Part shown: positions 42,699 through 54,975 of the stretch, in pieces | Layout: every line of letters begins with the position of its first letter | How positions within the stretch are numbered: position 1 is the first letter of the stretch | Source: Schizochytrium sp. TIO01 | Taxonomy: Eukaryota; Sar; Bigyra; Thraustochytrida; Thraustochytriidae | Length of the DNA: 64,000 nucleotides | Reading direction: 5' to 3' | NCBI GenBank assembly: GCA_004764695.1 | Contig: SMSO01000035.1 | Location: forward strand, 308,001-372,000 | Program-made: the position numbers and the translations under genes | The notes under the pieces: generated by a model | What the model saw: the letters and a program-made list of their open reading frames with translations, nothing else | Told to the model about the DNA's origin: nothing | The model's database searches: none

Positions 42699-45600
42699 GA
42701 ATGATCCAAATTTATGCAACTATGTACTGAAAGAATGGTTAGAAAACCAAATGAGCAAACTTTTCATTTGACCTACGTATATGTCTAGCTCATTCAATGC
42801 GGCAATATTTGGAAGGCTGCGGAGGCCGTCGACTATCCTCAATCACATACCGAATTATGAGTCGATCTCCCAAAAGTAAATGTGACGATGCTGAAGCTCT
42901 CCCTATCATATACTTATCAAATTATATCCTCAAATTTAAAGATACTATAAGCTTTGCATTTCAGAATAATTATGTTTTAGCATGCTTTTCATTTTAAATT
43001 CTTGCTTCTATGACAGCGAAATGTAAGTCTTTTGTTCAGATCATTGATAGAAGCAAGGAAGCTAGTCCAATGAATACAGCTACATGAACCTTCCAGTCTA
43101 TCTCCTGCATTCTACTTCATACACCTCACGCAGTTCAGATAACAAACATGTTAACTTCTAACGACCTGGTATCTGTCAATTGAGCGTTGTATTTTCGCCA
43201 ATACTTTTCAATATAGAAGGTATCTGTACACATTCATGGTATCGTGTGTTTCAACTATCTCATATTTATGCAAGATTTTCTGTAGCCTCCATGAGTTAAT
43301 TTCAAGCTTAACTGCGATCCACAATCCCTTTCTAAACTGCTTTGGAGATTTCTATTCCAAATTCCACATAGATAAATAGGGAAAAAGTTATGTTTTCCAA
43401 TTCTCTATCTACCTTTCAACAATTGGCATAGACTAATGAACAAGAAATTCCTCTGGGCCAACTTTTTATCTATCCATCTATCTATCTTCATGTAAGCGCC
43501 TGTCAACGCGTATGAATAGTGTACTTTTTAATGATGCCTTTTAAATCATGTACAACATCGAAATTCCATCTTAATCAAGTTGTGGAACGAGCTCAAGTCT
43601 GGCGATGTTTAAAGTGTGGTATAATGGAAAATCAGCAGTTTGAGCTAACCCTTAGACCAATACATTTTTAAAGAGAATAGTTACTTAACGCACACTAAAT
43701 GTATGTTGTACATACTTTATAGACGGAATTGTTAGCAACTAGGTAGCTAATGGATAAAAAATTGCAAGAAACAAGCAAGAAAATAAACAGGTAGGTGTGC
43801 ATGTTGTTTCAGTGAATCGACTAATCGTTTGTAGACAGAGTTCATGAACTCAGTGATGGATATAGGTATCAAGATAGTAAGAAAGATGTCGCGTATTCAG
43901 ATCTAAAAGAACTAAATTGATTTAATGGTGCTGAAATTTCCAATAAAAACAACTAGAAGACAGAACATTATATCAGTTCTTAGCGTTGAGCTTCAGCCAT
44001 CAAGAATTTTCAACTTGCATATGAATAGAAGTAGACAATCAGATGTGTGAATAGCAACTCAAGATAGACAAGAACTAAAACTAAACATATGTATTCGCTA
44101 GGATTGAATATGGTCGAACCTGAATTAATGGTTGAGAGACACGGTAATCTCTTTACTTGGGTCTAGTACAAATCAGGTCTGTATATGTCTCCTAATTGTA
44201 ACATGGATCTATCTGCCTTGGAGGTGAACCCCAAGAAAAAGCAGATCCCTAAATCTTAGATTATCAAGCCTTTTGCTATCATCTTCTTAGTTAAGCTCTC
44301 TAGCCGACCAGATTCATCTTTAGCAATTGGCTACCGCTTGCAATTCAATGTCGTTTATGTGAGTTGGAATCATGTCCTTACTGCGTAGATTCAGTGTCTG
44401 CGGGCCGTCGACGTATTCCAGGATTCTCCCATGTCTTATTTAGAACAGGTGCCTAACCAAGTTTTGCATAATAACGAGAACGCGATACTAAATGATTTGT
44501 TTGGCCCTTCCAGGCACTGATAATAATACTTAATAAAGGAAATTTAGATAACTCTGGAAAAATTAATTCTACTGGGTCAAACAGATCATCTTTTGCCTAG
44601 GAAGTTAGTTAACAGATTCTATGTTTTTGCGATACCAAAAACTGTGAGACCATTCAAGCCACAAGAACCACCGTTCTTACAACAATTGCAATACACTGTG
44701 GGTAATTGATAATGATGCGAATACGTATAGTAGATTATCAATCACTCTGTGCGTACGACATTGATGCTCTCAAAAAGTATGCACTTTCTAGTTCTAAGTA
44801 ACGTAATGTTCTCCCATAACTTGGATTTGGGTATTGCATCGGCCAACATATGCTATATGCTGCATATAATACGCCTGATACTTTTGATTCAACATTTGAA
44901 ATCCATTAAATCTTTATATCATAATAAGTTTTTTACGCCATTCAAGCGAATACTATCGCAGGCGATGAATCAATAAATTTCATGATGCTAGTAAATCTTT
45001 TCCATTAAATATGATTTCTGGGGAAACCTTGAATCAATCTTTGTACTAAAAGCACGGCATATTTTAAGAAGTGCTCTCGCATCTGTTATGTCATCGCATA
45101 TTCGTGATATATGCAACGGTCATGGGTAAACATTCGAGGATCGGCACATCCTGACAACTTTTGCGCACGATGAAAGAGTTACAAGGAAAATTATAGAATC
45201 CCCAATTAAGGATTTCTGTTTTTCGAAGTGCGAGCGAGGGATTTGTACTAGTTTCTTTCTAGGTTTAGAACTATGAATAACTAACCAGCTGGAACGTCAC
45301 AATGGTAAATGTTGGATTAGCTTTACTAGTTAATGCAGCCATTATTGTAGTCAATTGCACAGCAGATTACCAGGTACCTATTTCTAATAATCTGCGAAAC
45401 AAAGAAATCACATTTGCTCATATCAGACTTTTGTGAGACATCTTGAAGGTAAAAGAAGACTGTCAGAGATGGCGATTATTCTATTCGCCGACTTTCGATA
45501 TGTTTTCAATGGCAACTCTCGCCATGCAGCGTCTTGCGGCCATTCATAGCTTTGTACACGCTGACTGACAAAGCATGTTCGAAATGTGGCTGCGAGGCAG

Positions 45601-46218
45601 TATGAAAAGCGCAAGGTCATGGCATACTTTTTGAACGCCTTTATCCCCTAATTGCCTCACTTCCTTTTTCAAGTTTCGAGTCAATAAAAATATCTGCTAT
45701 TCGATATCGGCTTAAAAAGAAAGGAAAATGAAAGAATGAAAATGTTAAAGTGATTTTATCGTTCTGACTCTTGGGGTTTCACAAGCCTAAGTCCAGCCCA
45801 GATTACCCTAGCTATGTCAATCTCGTGCAAGCGTATCGACCTTTACATTTTCTGCTGATAACCCAAGTTTTCGTTGCCAGGGTTTTTGCTGCCTCATGTG
45901 TTCATTATCGCTACTTGCCAAGTTAATCAAATACCTTTTTTATAATTTTAAAGTTGAGGTTTATCCCTTTGTTTATATCATGATTAGTTTTTTTGTTTTT
46001 TTTAAATTAATTTCAATAAAAAGTTTATTCATGTTCTTTCTGTTTCTTTCTTTTTTTCATTCCTTTCTTATCAAATACAATTTTGAGCCGGGCGAGTGCT
46101 GCTTCCAGTTTCACAATTCCAAGCCCAAGCACTCGCAAGGCACAAGTCTGCCTCATACACCGCTGGATCACTGTCGGTCAAGTCCCAGAGAGTTCCAGCA
46201 CGGTGGAACTTGTGCTAG
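42699..46218. other. 3.5 kb intergenic, no gene seen
   Basis: Strongly AT-rich. Frames at 42797-42997, 44749-44976, 45423-45620 and 45896-46237 are short, hydrophobic by AT-richness, and featureless. Short TATC repeats occur near 43470-43486. The last few hundred bases should hold the promoter of the Sec14-like gene. Confidence 0.5.
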
Positions 46219-47283
46219 ATGGCATCTGCAAACATGAGCGTGCGCGACAGATCTGAAGGAGATTCAAGTGCGGTAGTAGTAGCAGCAGACCTAGAAAAAC
46301 CTGATGTCATTGTTGTGCAAGAGCAAGCGCTGAAGCAGGAGTCAGAGACACTGAAGACCGAGCAAAAGTCACCGCAACCCCACGACAATCAGGCAATTGC
46401 TGTCAACCAGGCGCTGCAACTACAGAGACAAAACGAAGCAAAGCCTAAGGTGCAAGCGACTTCAGCGACAAACTTGAGCAATACGTGCGCACAAAGACAC
46501 GTGACCGGGCTTGAGGCAGCCCACACGAGGATGGCGCGTGCAGGCGCCAAAGCAGGGGGGGGCTTGGAGTCCTTGGTGCAAGGCGAAGAGCTGGATATGT
46601 GCCGCAAATTTTATGAGCGGGTCCCAGATGCTCGACCAGATCAGATTGTGCGCTTCCTCAGGGCTAGGGAAGGTGACCTTGACAATGCTGAGCAGTTCTT
46701 AAAGACGCACCTCAGTTGGCGCAAAACTAACCTCCCTGTGGAAATTACCCCTGAAGTTCGCACAGAACTTGAGAAGCTCAAATATGCTGTCTATGGCAGA
46801 GACAAAGACGGCCGTGTTGTCGTAGTTGTACGCGTCCGTCTAATGGGCAAACATACTTATGATGATCTTAGCAACGTCGAAAAGGCCTGTATTGTTTTTG
46901 CTGAATATCTTGAGCATGTGCTTGATCCCCTTGGGCAACTTACAGTCCTCTATTCACGTGTGGACGCTGGTAGAAAGAACTTTGACCTTGATAATGTTAA
47001 GCTTATTGCTACCCTCTTTCAGGACAACTATCCTGAGCGACTGTACCGAGCATATGTAGCACCTGTGGGAATCTTCTTGCGAAGCGCTTGGCATCTGATT
47101 CAGGTGTTCCTGGATCCTGACACGAAGGCGAAACTATCTCTTGTCAAAGATCCTGCTGTTTTCAAGGACCCTGTGAGCGAATCAAGCCTTCCTAAAGAGC
47201 TTGGTGGCCAATGTATGGACCCTTTCTCTGTTCAAGATCTCTTACAGGTAGCAGATGAATGGTACAAAACTGGTCAGCAGTAA
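46219..47283 (+). CDS. Sec14-like CRAL-TRIO lipid-transfer protein
   Basis: 354 residues from ATG 46219 (MASANMSVRD). Residues 1-115 are low-complexity, rich in Gln/Glu/Ala, and probably disordered. A CRAL-TRIO N-terminal helical region follows (DQIVRFLRAREGDLDNAEQF, 141-160, then WRKTNLP), and the lipid-binding domain spans about 185-335. Hallmarks are DGRVVVVVRV (198-207), QDNYPERLYRAYVAPVG with IFLRSAWHLIQVFLDP, TKAKL, and LPKELGG (324-330), all typical of Sec14 proteins. Such proteins exchange phosphatidylinositol or other lipids between membranes. No intron. Its 3' end faces the first array gene, 219 bp away. Confidence 0.92.
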   Translation: MASANMSVRDRSEGDSSAVVVAADLEKPDVIVVQEQALKQESETLKTEQKSPQPHDNQAIAVNQALQLQRQNEAKPKVQATSATNLSNTCAQRHVTGLEAAHTRMARAGAKAGGGLESLVQGEELDMCRKFYERVPDARPDQIVRFLRAREGDLDNAEQFLKTHLSWRKTNLPVEITPEVRTELEKLKYAVYGRDKDGRVVVVVRVRLMGKHTYDDLSNVEKACIVFAEYLEHVLDPLGQLTVLYSRVDAGRKNFDLDNVKLIATLFQDNYPERLYRAYVAPVGIFLRSAWHLIQVFLDPDTKAKLSLVKDPAVFKDPVSESSLPKELGGQCMDPFSVQDLLQVADEWYKTGQQ

Positions 47284-47502
47284 AGCCGCACAGCCTGTGT
47301 CTAAGAAGCCTAAGTCATATTTTCTAAATGTATATATGTCTGCGTCATACAATTTTCAGGATAATATTCTCAACAGTGAAATTATATGCTACAATTCTTC
47401 CTGACCCATTTTAGATAAATATGATAGACGGCATCTATGTTATACTGCTCGAAGAGAGATTCACCTATTCGTGAAGTTCCTCAACCTGTGTTGGCATCGT
47501 TA

Positions 47503-48861
47503 TCATAACGAGATCAGGCTTTGCGCGGTTGCAAAAAAAATTATTGTCATAAGACATACCATGACGTTGTTGAGATTCTCCCGCAAATTAAACATGTGCG
47601 GTTCTATTGTGGTAACACTCAGGCCAGAGTTATTCAACAGTAAACGTCTCTGGATAAAATCTTGTACTACTTCTGCGGATAAAAGAATGATCCCACGAAG
47701 GCAGACGTGTAGAACTGACATTTCAATGTTGAATAGATGTAAAGCAATTAGAGAAAGGGCAATCGCGCATGTAATTACAAGTTTTTCGCCAATCGACTCA
47801 TCATGGATATGAAGTATAAGTCTCTCACTTGAAAGAGCTGCCCTTATTACCAGCCATTGATGGATGACACTTTCACTTTCGCTCGTAAGCTGCATGGTAT
47901 AGACCCTTTTACGTATATAACGAGTTGCCTGAATATTGACGTAGGTACCTATCACCTCTGCGATGCTTGAGACCAAAGTGGCTAGAACAAAGGTTCTCAT
48001 AGATGAAACAAACATGATCGCAATCTGCCCAATCATATAAAACGCAACCTTGACTAGGATAGATTGGAAAGAAATGACATTCCGACTTGACCCTTTAGGG
48101 AATCCATAAAGTAATATAAAACTAAGGATATCCGCAATCAATATTCTGCCTGCCAAAAGCGAAATCACAGGGTATGCTACACCAGTAGCAAACCATTCAA
48201 CCACCCAGGAAGAATGACTAAGAGTTGATGCAATATAGCCATATCCTACTATCACCATGATAGAAGTAACGGAGCATAAACCAGTAGTAGTCGCAACAAC
48301 AAAGGAAATGCGCAAGAGCTTTCCATAAAAAAAGAGTTGTGCGACTAACATACTCAAAAATGTGCTAATGCCAAAGCTTAAGCTTATGTATGCAATAGTT
48401 GGATATATCCTCCACGGAAAGCCGCTGGCAACTGCGATAGAAAAGGTGATAGGAAATGTCATAAGCATTGCCAACGCTGACAAAGAACTTTTTAAAAAAC
48501 TCAAATTAAACTCTCTGTATAGGTTCCCTAGAGCTATTGAAAACTGCACCATTCCGGCAAGAAATCTAACCATTAAGTTGTAGCCTCTTGCAGGACTGTC
48601 TAACAACAATTTTGCGCACAAGACTTCATTTGAAATCACCATCATAACTGAAATACATATTGTAGGCAATAAGTACACTTGCCATGCTAAAATATGCCTT
48701 AGTTCGGCATGCCATGAAACTGGACCTGGCGCCGCATTGATCAATTCAGTTAAGCTGTCTGAGCGAAAATTTCGGCTTGTGGTTCTAAGCTCCAATGGTC
48801 CCGGTGAAAAGCACGGTTCAAACCCCTCCGGAGCGACCTTACTACTCGTGGTGGTTGTCAT
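47503..48861 (-). CDS. array membrane protein A (unrecognised multi-TM family)
   Basis: 452 residues from ATG 48861. The N-terminus is a soluble ~50 residues with the shared motif NFRSDSLTEL (31-40), then SWHAELRHILAW (49-60) and about nine to ten hydrophobic segments (near 60-80, 96-114, 122-146, 152-178, 185-211, 219-253, 266-312, 361-380, 386-398, 431-451). Shared blocks: GFPW (147-150); VEWFATGVAYP, GRILIAD and LSFIL (221-250); LVK..FY..GQ.AI (269-282); the loop RLILHIHDESIGEKLVI (347-363); RGIILLSAEVVQDFIQRRLL (389-408); and LRENL (426-430). Conserved charges within membrane segments suggest a transporter-, channel- or enzyme-like role, but I do not recognise the family. Intronless; AT-rich codons. 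Confidence 0.85.
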   Translation of the reverse strand: MTTTTSSKVAPEGFEPCFSPGPLELRTTSRNFRSDSLTELINAAPGPVSWHAELRHILAWQVYLLPTICISVMMVISNEVLCAKLLLDSPARGYNLMVRFLAGMVQFSIALGNLYREFNLSFLKSSLSALAMLMTFPITFSIAVASGFPWRIYPTIAYISLSFGISTFLSMLVAQLFFYGKLLRISFVVATTTGLCSVTSIMVIVGYGYIASTLSHSSWVVEWFATGVAYPVISLLAGRILIADILSFILLYGFPKGSSRNVISFQSILVKVAFYMIGQIAIMFVSSMRTFVLATLVSSIAEVIGTYVNIQATRYIRKRVYTMQLTSESESVIHQWLVIRAALSSERLILHIHDESIGEKLVITCAIALSLIALHLFNIEMSVLHVCLRGIILLSAEVVQDFIQRRLLLNNSGLSVTTIEPHMFNLRENLNNVMVCLMTIIFFATAQSLISL

Positions 48862-49802
48862 GATTGGATTTGCTGGAGCACGTTCGGTGACAATGTATTC
48901 GCTTGAAAGAGTACATGCACAGCCAGAATGTCAGTACTATCTTCTAGCTAGAGAACAAACTAAGGCAACGGATCTCTTGTTCCAACTTTTTAATCTATTT
49001 TTTCCTTAATTTGGTCACAAATTCTCGAGAACTATGATGTGACAACCTTATAAATAAAGTTTTCGAAGGAAACTAATGCTAGTATCAGAGTTTATACTGT
49101 GAATGGATGCGCAAGGACGCCATGTGCAACGTCGGATACTTATCCCGATGTAGTTCGTTCCGGCACGGTTTGGAATAATAGAATTTGTTTATTTTTCTAA
49201 TATATATCATCACTGAATAGCCCTTCTGTTTATGCAGAGCGAAACAAAATTTCGGTCATATAAGAACGATTGGTCCATACTATCTTGAAGTAGATTCAAA
49301 GAGGTGCGCTGATTGCTTGCTTTTGGCCGCAATCATTATGATCCACATTGTTAACATTTAAACTGCACAAACCTTCCTTGTTACACAGATGCAATGGAAT
49401 CATACAATTTCAACAGAAACGACACTGGTTTACATTTAGCTATAAACGCTGGGGGGGATGGCTCGTTCAAGGCTATACCAAAGCCTCTGATCTACTGTAT
49501 GTATTGCAGAATAACTTCTCCTGTGAAGCGTGCAGAGGTAGTCTGACAAGGATGGCGAACTCAGGAGAAGAGAAAGAGGATGATATATGAGTTATTGGGG
49601 TTTCGGGTCTGGATACAGGCAGGGATGAATGTATGATGTCAGTCCATTACACAGGATGTGTCGGACATGAGAGTTTGGTTAGGTTAGGCTAAGTGAGGTT
49701 AGGCAGTAGCTGTATATTACTTCAATAGTATGCTAGCTGGTATGTGATGCATACTTGACGCCAAATTATCTTGGAATCCTCCGAAAAGCTGTGATTCTTT
49801 CT
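48862..49802. other. array spacer A-B
   Basis: 941 bp holding the promoter of A and the 3' flank of B. A telomere-like TTAGG stretch lies at 49675-49703. No gene seen. Confidence 0.6.
49675..49703 (+). repeat. short TTAGG-type repeat
   Basis: TTGGTTAGGTTAGGC followed by GAGGTTAGGC. It resembles degenerate telomeric repeat, but only three to four units are present. Confidence 0.5.
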
Positions 49803-51275
49803 TTAATTAGTCGAGATAGATAATAAGTAGACTGCATATGTGGTGTTTGCAGCAGTCAAAATCAGTGTTATGAACGAAACTGTCTCCAAGAGGGAAGGGA
49901 ATCGAGGCTGTAATATAGTCAAACTCTCCCCAGATAAATAGTAAAGTAACCTTCGTTGAAGAAGATCTTGACCCATTTCAGCAACCAGTAAAATCATACC
50001 TCGAATGCAGTAGTAAGTTGGTGGGTACGTAGAGGTTAAACCTAAGGCTGAAACTGCTACAATAAGCCCCGCTGTACTAAAAATCACAAGCTTCTCACCT
50101 ATAGCTTCATGATGGGTATGAAGAATAAGCCTTTCACTTGATAGAATTGATCTAACTAGCAGCCATTCTTCTACAATTCCCTCATTGTCTGATTCACTGG
50201 TCGGTAAATTTTCTACTTTGCGTTTGAGAATCTTGGATATTTTGATATTTAATGCAGTCCCCAATATCTCAGTGATTATGTTCATTCCAATCGAGAAGAA
50301 AAAGGTATATGGAGAAGAGAGGTTAATGATTGCGAGTTGCCCAGCAAAATAAAAGTCTGTCTTTACCAGAATTGAGAAAAATGTCATTACCTCCCTGATC
50401 GAACCTTTCTCAAAGATCCTGAGCAGTAAGAAACTGAGGACATCCCCAACGATAAAACGACCAGCTAGTAAGGAGAGAAAAGGGTATAGAAGACCAGTTA
50501 TCAACCATTCAATTTTCCATGTTGCTGCTTTCGGAAATATATACGTGTATTCTAGAATGAGTATCTTTGCCAAAAGGCTTCCGCTTCCTACCGTTGCAGC
50601 AACAGCGAAGGTCCTTTTTTCATTCCATCCCTGTCCATTCAAAAGCTGGGCTATGTACACGACAATGGTTGAACTTATTGCGAATGCCGAGGAATAGTAA
50701 ATCAGGGCGGTGTGTGGGGTCCTGAGAAAATTATTAAACAAAGCTGGAATTATGAATCCGAAGGTTGTCACAATCTTCGTAAAGGCAATTACCAGTAAAG
50801 AAACACCTCGTAAGCCAAGCGTGTGGAATAAGCAAACTAGCGAAACAGAAAACGCTACAATTGCGAACGAGAATCCAATAGCTGGATTTTTCACCTCAGA
50901 TCCGCTGCTGGATAAATCTTGAATATATTGATTCAAAGAAAGGCTTGCACCAGACAATATCATAATTGGAAAAAGTAGGACTTCCCAATGTAGAAGATGC
51001 TTTATTTCAGCTTTCAGGGTTACGTATTCCGGTGCAAGTCTGTTTTTGAGCTGGACAATGCTTGCGGAACGAAAGCGCTGAGTTTGGTGCCTTCCATGTA
51101 GCTCGCTCTGGCTTGAAATATCCACGCTGGTACTTGTGCTCTTTTCATCTTTAGATTCTTTACAAGGCTTGTTGTTAGCTAGTTCCAAGTTATCTGAGAG
51201 CTGGACGTCAGAAATAACATGGTGCACACCTTCCACCAGGGAGTACGGGGTAACACGAGAAGGTGCTAGACTCAT
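49803..51275 (-). CDS. array membrane protein B
   Basis: 490 residues from ATG 51275 (MSLAPSRVTPYS); the frame reads 24 bases further only from a GTG, and an in-frame stop lies just beyond. The longest N-terminal soluble part of the array (~85 residues, Ser/Asp/Lys-rich) ends in RFRSASIVQLKNR, the shared motif. Family blocks present: HLLHWEVLLFP; IEWLITGLLYP, GRFIVGD and LSFLL; ILVKTDFYFAGQLAI; RLILHTHHEAIGEKLVI; RGMILLVAEMGQDLLQRRLL. Differences: the HDE of the loop is HHE, the GFPW loop motif is absent, and GRxxIAD is GRFIVGD. Ends in an extra hydrophobic segment. It is the most divergent copy in the loop region. Confidence 0.85.
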   Translation of the reverse strand: MSLAPSRVTPYSLVEGVHHVISDVQLSDNLELANNKPCKESKDEKSTSTSVDISSQSELHGRHQTQRFRSASIVQLKNRLAPEYVTLKAEIKHLLHWEVLLFPIMILSGASLSLNQYIQDLSSSGSEVKNPAIGFSFAIVAFSVSLVCLFHTLGLRGVSLLVIAFTKIVTTFGFIIPALFNNFLRTPHTALIYYSSAFAISSTIVVYIAQLLNGQGWNEKRTFAVAATVGSGSLLAKILILEYTYIFPKAATWKIEWLITGLLYPFLSLLAGRFIVGDVLSFLLLRIFEKGSIREVMTFFSILVKTDFYFAGQLAIINLSSPYTFFFSIGMNIITEILGTALNIKISKILKRKVENLPTSESDNEGIVEEWLLVRSILSSERLILHTHHEAIGEKLVIFSTAGLIVAVSALGLTSTYPPTYYCIRGMILLVAEMGQDLLQRRLLYYLSGESLTILQPRFPSLLETVSFITLILTAANTTYAVYLLSISTN

Positions 51276-53526
51276 TCTTGTCGAGGGCGGACACAACACG
51301 ATGGAATGTTCTTTGACAAAGGTTAATCATGAATCGCATTGAACAATCTGCCCTGATTGCAAAACAATATGATACTGCACAATAAGATGCAGTATTCTGC
51401 AATCTGGTACAATTACAAAAGGCAGCTCCCAAATCAATGTGATTAACAACCGAACTATTTTGCAATGTAAACGACGGTCTGAGGTTCGTGGTTTACAAGA
51501 GATTTCACCAGAAGGTTTGCATAGTTTGAGATATACATCATTTCTTAACGAAAGTTTACTTCATGGAATACAACAGGCTAAGCAATGATTACTATTCAGA
51601 ATAAACTGTGACTGGTACGCTAAGGAGACAAAACGATTAATCTCCCTTTCTGGTGCGCCTCCTTTCTTTGTCTTTTCTTGTTGCAATCCTTAGCTTCGTG
51701 ATAAACATGTACACTTTATTATGTTGCTTAAAGTGTTGTTGAAAGAAGCGAACCCGACATCAAGCATGGCTTTATAAAGGGATGAGAAAACTAGATGCAG
51801 CCTTCCTATGGAGGCTGCAATTTTTCCGTTGAAGGTGAGTTATGACGCCGCACCCAGTGTCCTATTACTACATTAGAAGCGGGCATGGTTGAACCGGCGT
51901 AGTAACAATTTTTTTTTTTAAGTGTGGTAGAATAGCTCCCATACTAGACCTAGCAGTAAGAGGAGCTTGACGAACAGTTCCAGTGGTTAAAGAGGGTAAA
52001 GTGCAACCCTTGCTCTGAATTAAAAATTAGGCAACAGGCAGTTTTTCTTTCTTTCTTTAATTAAGCAAGATTCTGCTTCAGCTCTTCAACTACATCCAAC
52101 CGTTGCTGGCTACTACAGACAAAAACAATAATATTTAAATTTTAAAAAATTAAAGAATAGCTTTTATTAATTTATTTATTTCCAAATTCGGGGCCGGTGG
52201 TTGAACTTGCGCATCTTGTCCACGAAGGGGAAAAGAATTATTTGGATAAGATCTTCCTTGTATCCGATTCGGTGTGATTTTTCTGACCAACTTTCTTTCT
52301 TGGCATAACGGAACCACCCAACTAAACGTCCCCGCAATGTTGATTTTCTACTGTCATAAGGTGTGCAGAATACTCAATGGAGACAGGTATCCGGAACTTC
52401 CCCGTAAATGGATAATAACAATGGAGAATGAGTGCCCATGTAGTGAATGACATTCTGAATTTCTACAAGAGCATTCGTGACACGAAGAACCACCAAAAAT
52501 TTGAGACTACCAGTTGTGTGGGTCACTACTACCTCGCTGACATTCTATTTTACAATGAGTAGTTTATCAGGATAGTAAACCGTGCTATGGCTCGTTTGTT
52601 CGAATACTTTCGGTAGTTGAAATTAAAGAGAAATCGCAGATTTCGCGGTCAACTATGCAACTTTTTGATTCGTGCTGGGTCACGACTCTGAAGTTGAGGC
52701 GATGTAATATGGCTCAACCTGTCAGAACATTTCACCAAATTCTATTTATAAAATTTTCATGTGTGTGGATCATTGCGAACATTCTGAATTAGCCCAAAGA
52801 TTATCACTCTTAATATTGGCCTGAATTAGAATCTTGATGAAACCATTGTAACATTTAAAGTTGGCTTTTCTAAGTACAGCATGTAAGGGTATAGGTCTTA
52901 CAATTTGCATTTTGTTTTTTTAACGAAAAAACGAAAAAAACGAAAAAGTGTTCAGAAAGAAAGAAATTTAAGTATCTGTAGAGTTTTGAAACATATTCTG
53001 AAGTGTAAACTGCTCGAGCAAAAAAACATACAACATACGAGTCTTTAGTTATTTCAACAAGCATCCAAAAACAATAGGCTATCTGGCGTAAAATATACTT
53101 TGCCGAGAACACCTATTGAAGAAATGTCTAATTACATATAACATGAGTTGTTGGGATTCCTACATACATATGGTCCGCAAGTGATGCTTGAGTGAACGTA
53201 TATTCATTATGTCCGGTAGCTATCATCGCTTGACATGTTTGGAAGAAACATGATTAGAACTTCCAAACATGATTAGAAATGGATAGAATGGAGCTCTGCA
53301 GAACCAGAACCAAAAACTGAAGATTTGAAAGAAAACCTAAAATACACAACTTTCTGAGAGATTTGCAATACCTTTCGCATCTCATAAATTAATCGAGACC
53401 TAACCTTTTCTCGAGATGCATGTTTAGGTCAGAAAATATTGTCTTTCAAGCATATGCTCTTTTAAGGTCTTCAACGTGCCACTGATACGCTCATAGAAAG
53501 ATTAAATCAATAGAACTAAGCTTGGC
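51276..53526. other. array spacer B-C, 2.3 kb
   Basis: The widest gap in the array. I searched the minus strand by eye for remnants of the HDExxGEK and QRR blocks and saw none. A frame at 52870-53112 is unrelated. AT-rich with A/T homopolymers. Confidence 0.5.
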
Positions 53527-54975
53527 TTAGTCAAGTCGAAGTATGTTGAGAATCATCAATATAAACAGGAGCATCGCTACATTTTGGCGAGCATTTATGA
53601 GTTCTGGCAGGATTCCAGTTAGACTAAAGCCAGTGCAGCGGTAAAGAATCCTTCGTTGAACTAAGTCCTGGAAAACTTCGGTAACTAGAAGTATTATACC
53701 TCGATAACAAATTACAATCGGAGGTAGTTTGCTGCCTATATTTTGGGAGGTGATGGTCGTATTATTATTATTCTGAATTAAGTCTGGCAAAGAATTCAAT
53801 AATGCAACACAAGTTGACGCAACGATAACTAACTTTTCAGCAACAGCTTCATCGTGGCTGTGGAGTATGAGCCTTTCTTTTGTGACTGAAGCTCTTGTTG
53901 CGAGCCATCTCTCGAAAAAATTATCGCTATCTTCTTGCAGACAATTCGTTTCTGCTTTGAGTTTGATACGAATTGTCACTTGGATATTTACAAAAGTGCC
54001 AATAAGCTCAGCTATGCTTAAAATCGTGATTGACATAACGAAAGCATAATTCGACTGAATTAGTAAAATTGCAGTTTGACCTGGAAGGTAGAATGCAATC
54101 TTGACTAGTAGTGAATAATAGCTCAGAACAGCAGTTGCAGAACCCTCAGGAAAAGCGTATAGAAGAATAAAACTATAAATATCAGCGATGAGTAGTCGTC
54201 CAATCATTACTGAGACCATCGGGTAGACCACACCAGTCACAATCCATTCAAGAACCCACCAATCCAGTAGAGGTACTATATAAGCATATTCTTGAATAAA
54301 GAACGTTGATAACCCGGCGCCAAAGCCCATTAGAAATGCAACTTTGAAACCTTGCAAAAAATTTGACATGCAAGAAAACGAATTTTCTTGCACACGAGCA
54401 TTCAATTGATGTGCAACGAAAACATTCGCAACAACTGCTGCTAAGACAGTATGGGAGTATAATAGAATATTATAATGCATTACACTCCACGGATATCCAT
54501 GTTTGTGCGCTACAATCAACATTGAGAATGCAACTGTGAGCTTTACTATTGATGCAGCAGCAATATGAGACCACGCCAGGCGGAAATCTAACCAAGTTAT
54601 CACGATGGCTAGCGCATAAAGCAGAAAAGCAGCTCCGGAACTGAGTAACAGAATATTTGACTTGTCATGGCTTTTCAAAATTAAGAAAACCATATTATTG
54701 CAAAAGACGCCAAGGCATATTAGTACCGTGGATGGAATTAGCATCGCCTCCCATAGTAGAATATGTTTTACATCCTCCTGCCAGGTCACATTCTTCGGAG
54801 ATTGGTTTCCTATAGCCCGAAGACTCTGCGACCGGAAATTACGTGAGCGAAATGATGTTGATGAAGTGGCAATACTATATTTCCTTGATTCATAGTTGAG
54901 CTCATTGTTTTCCTGTGTAATGTCTTTAGCCTCTTCAATGACCAGCTCAGCTGGAAGTATGCGACTACCTCCCAT
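53527..54975 (-). CDS. array membrane protein C
   Basis: 482 residues from ATG 54975 (MGGSRILPAEL); six codons upstream begin with TTG and are not used. Soluble N-terminus ends NFRSQSLRAIGN, then TWQEDVKHILLWEAMLIPST. About ten TM segments. Blocks: GYPWS (variant of GFPW); LEWIVTGVVYP, GRLLIAD, YSFILL; LLVKIAFYLPGQTAI; the loop RLILHSHDEAVAEKLVI, with AEK for GEK; RGIILLVTEVFQDLVQRRIL. A ~15-residue Asn-rich insert with NNNNTT follows the loop TM, unique to this copy. Intronless. Spacing to D is 874 bp. Confidence 0.85.
   Translation of the reverse strand: MGGSRILPAELVIEEAKDITQENNELNYESRKYSIATSSTSFRSRNFRSQSLRAIGNQSPKNVTWQEDVKHILLWEAMLIPSTVLICLGVFCNNMVFLILKSHDKSNILLLSSGAAFLLYALAIVITWLDFRLAWSHIAAASIVKLTVAFSMLIVAHKHGYPWSVMHYNILLYSHTVLAAVVANVFVAHQLNARVQENSFSCMSNFLQGFKVAFLMGFGAGLSTFFIQEYAYIVPLLDWWVLEWIVTGVVYPMVSVMIGRLLIADIYSFILLYAFPEGSATAVLSYYSLLVKIAFYLPGQTAILLIQSNYAFVMSITILSIAELIGTFVNIQVTIRIKLKAETNCLQEDSDNFFERWLATRASVTKERLILHSHDEAVAEKLVIVASTCVALLNSLPDLIQNNNNTTITSQNIGSKLPPIVICYRGIILLVTEVFQDLVQRRILYRCTGFSLTGILPELINARQNVAMLLFILMILNILRLD

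Noticed and set aside
51276-53526. Possible seventh, decayed array member in the widest spacer
   Set aside because: None of the conserved blocks (HDExxGEK, QRR, GR..AD) could be found on the minus strand.
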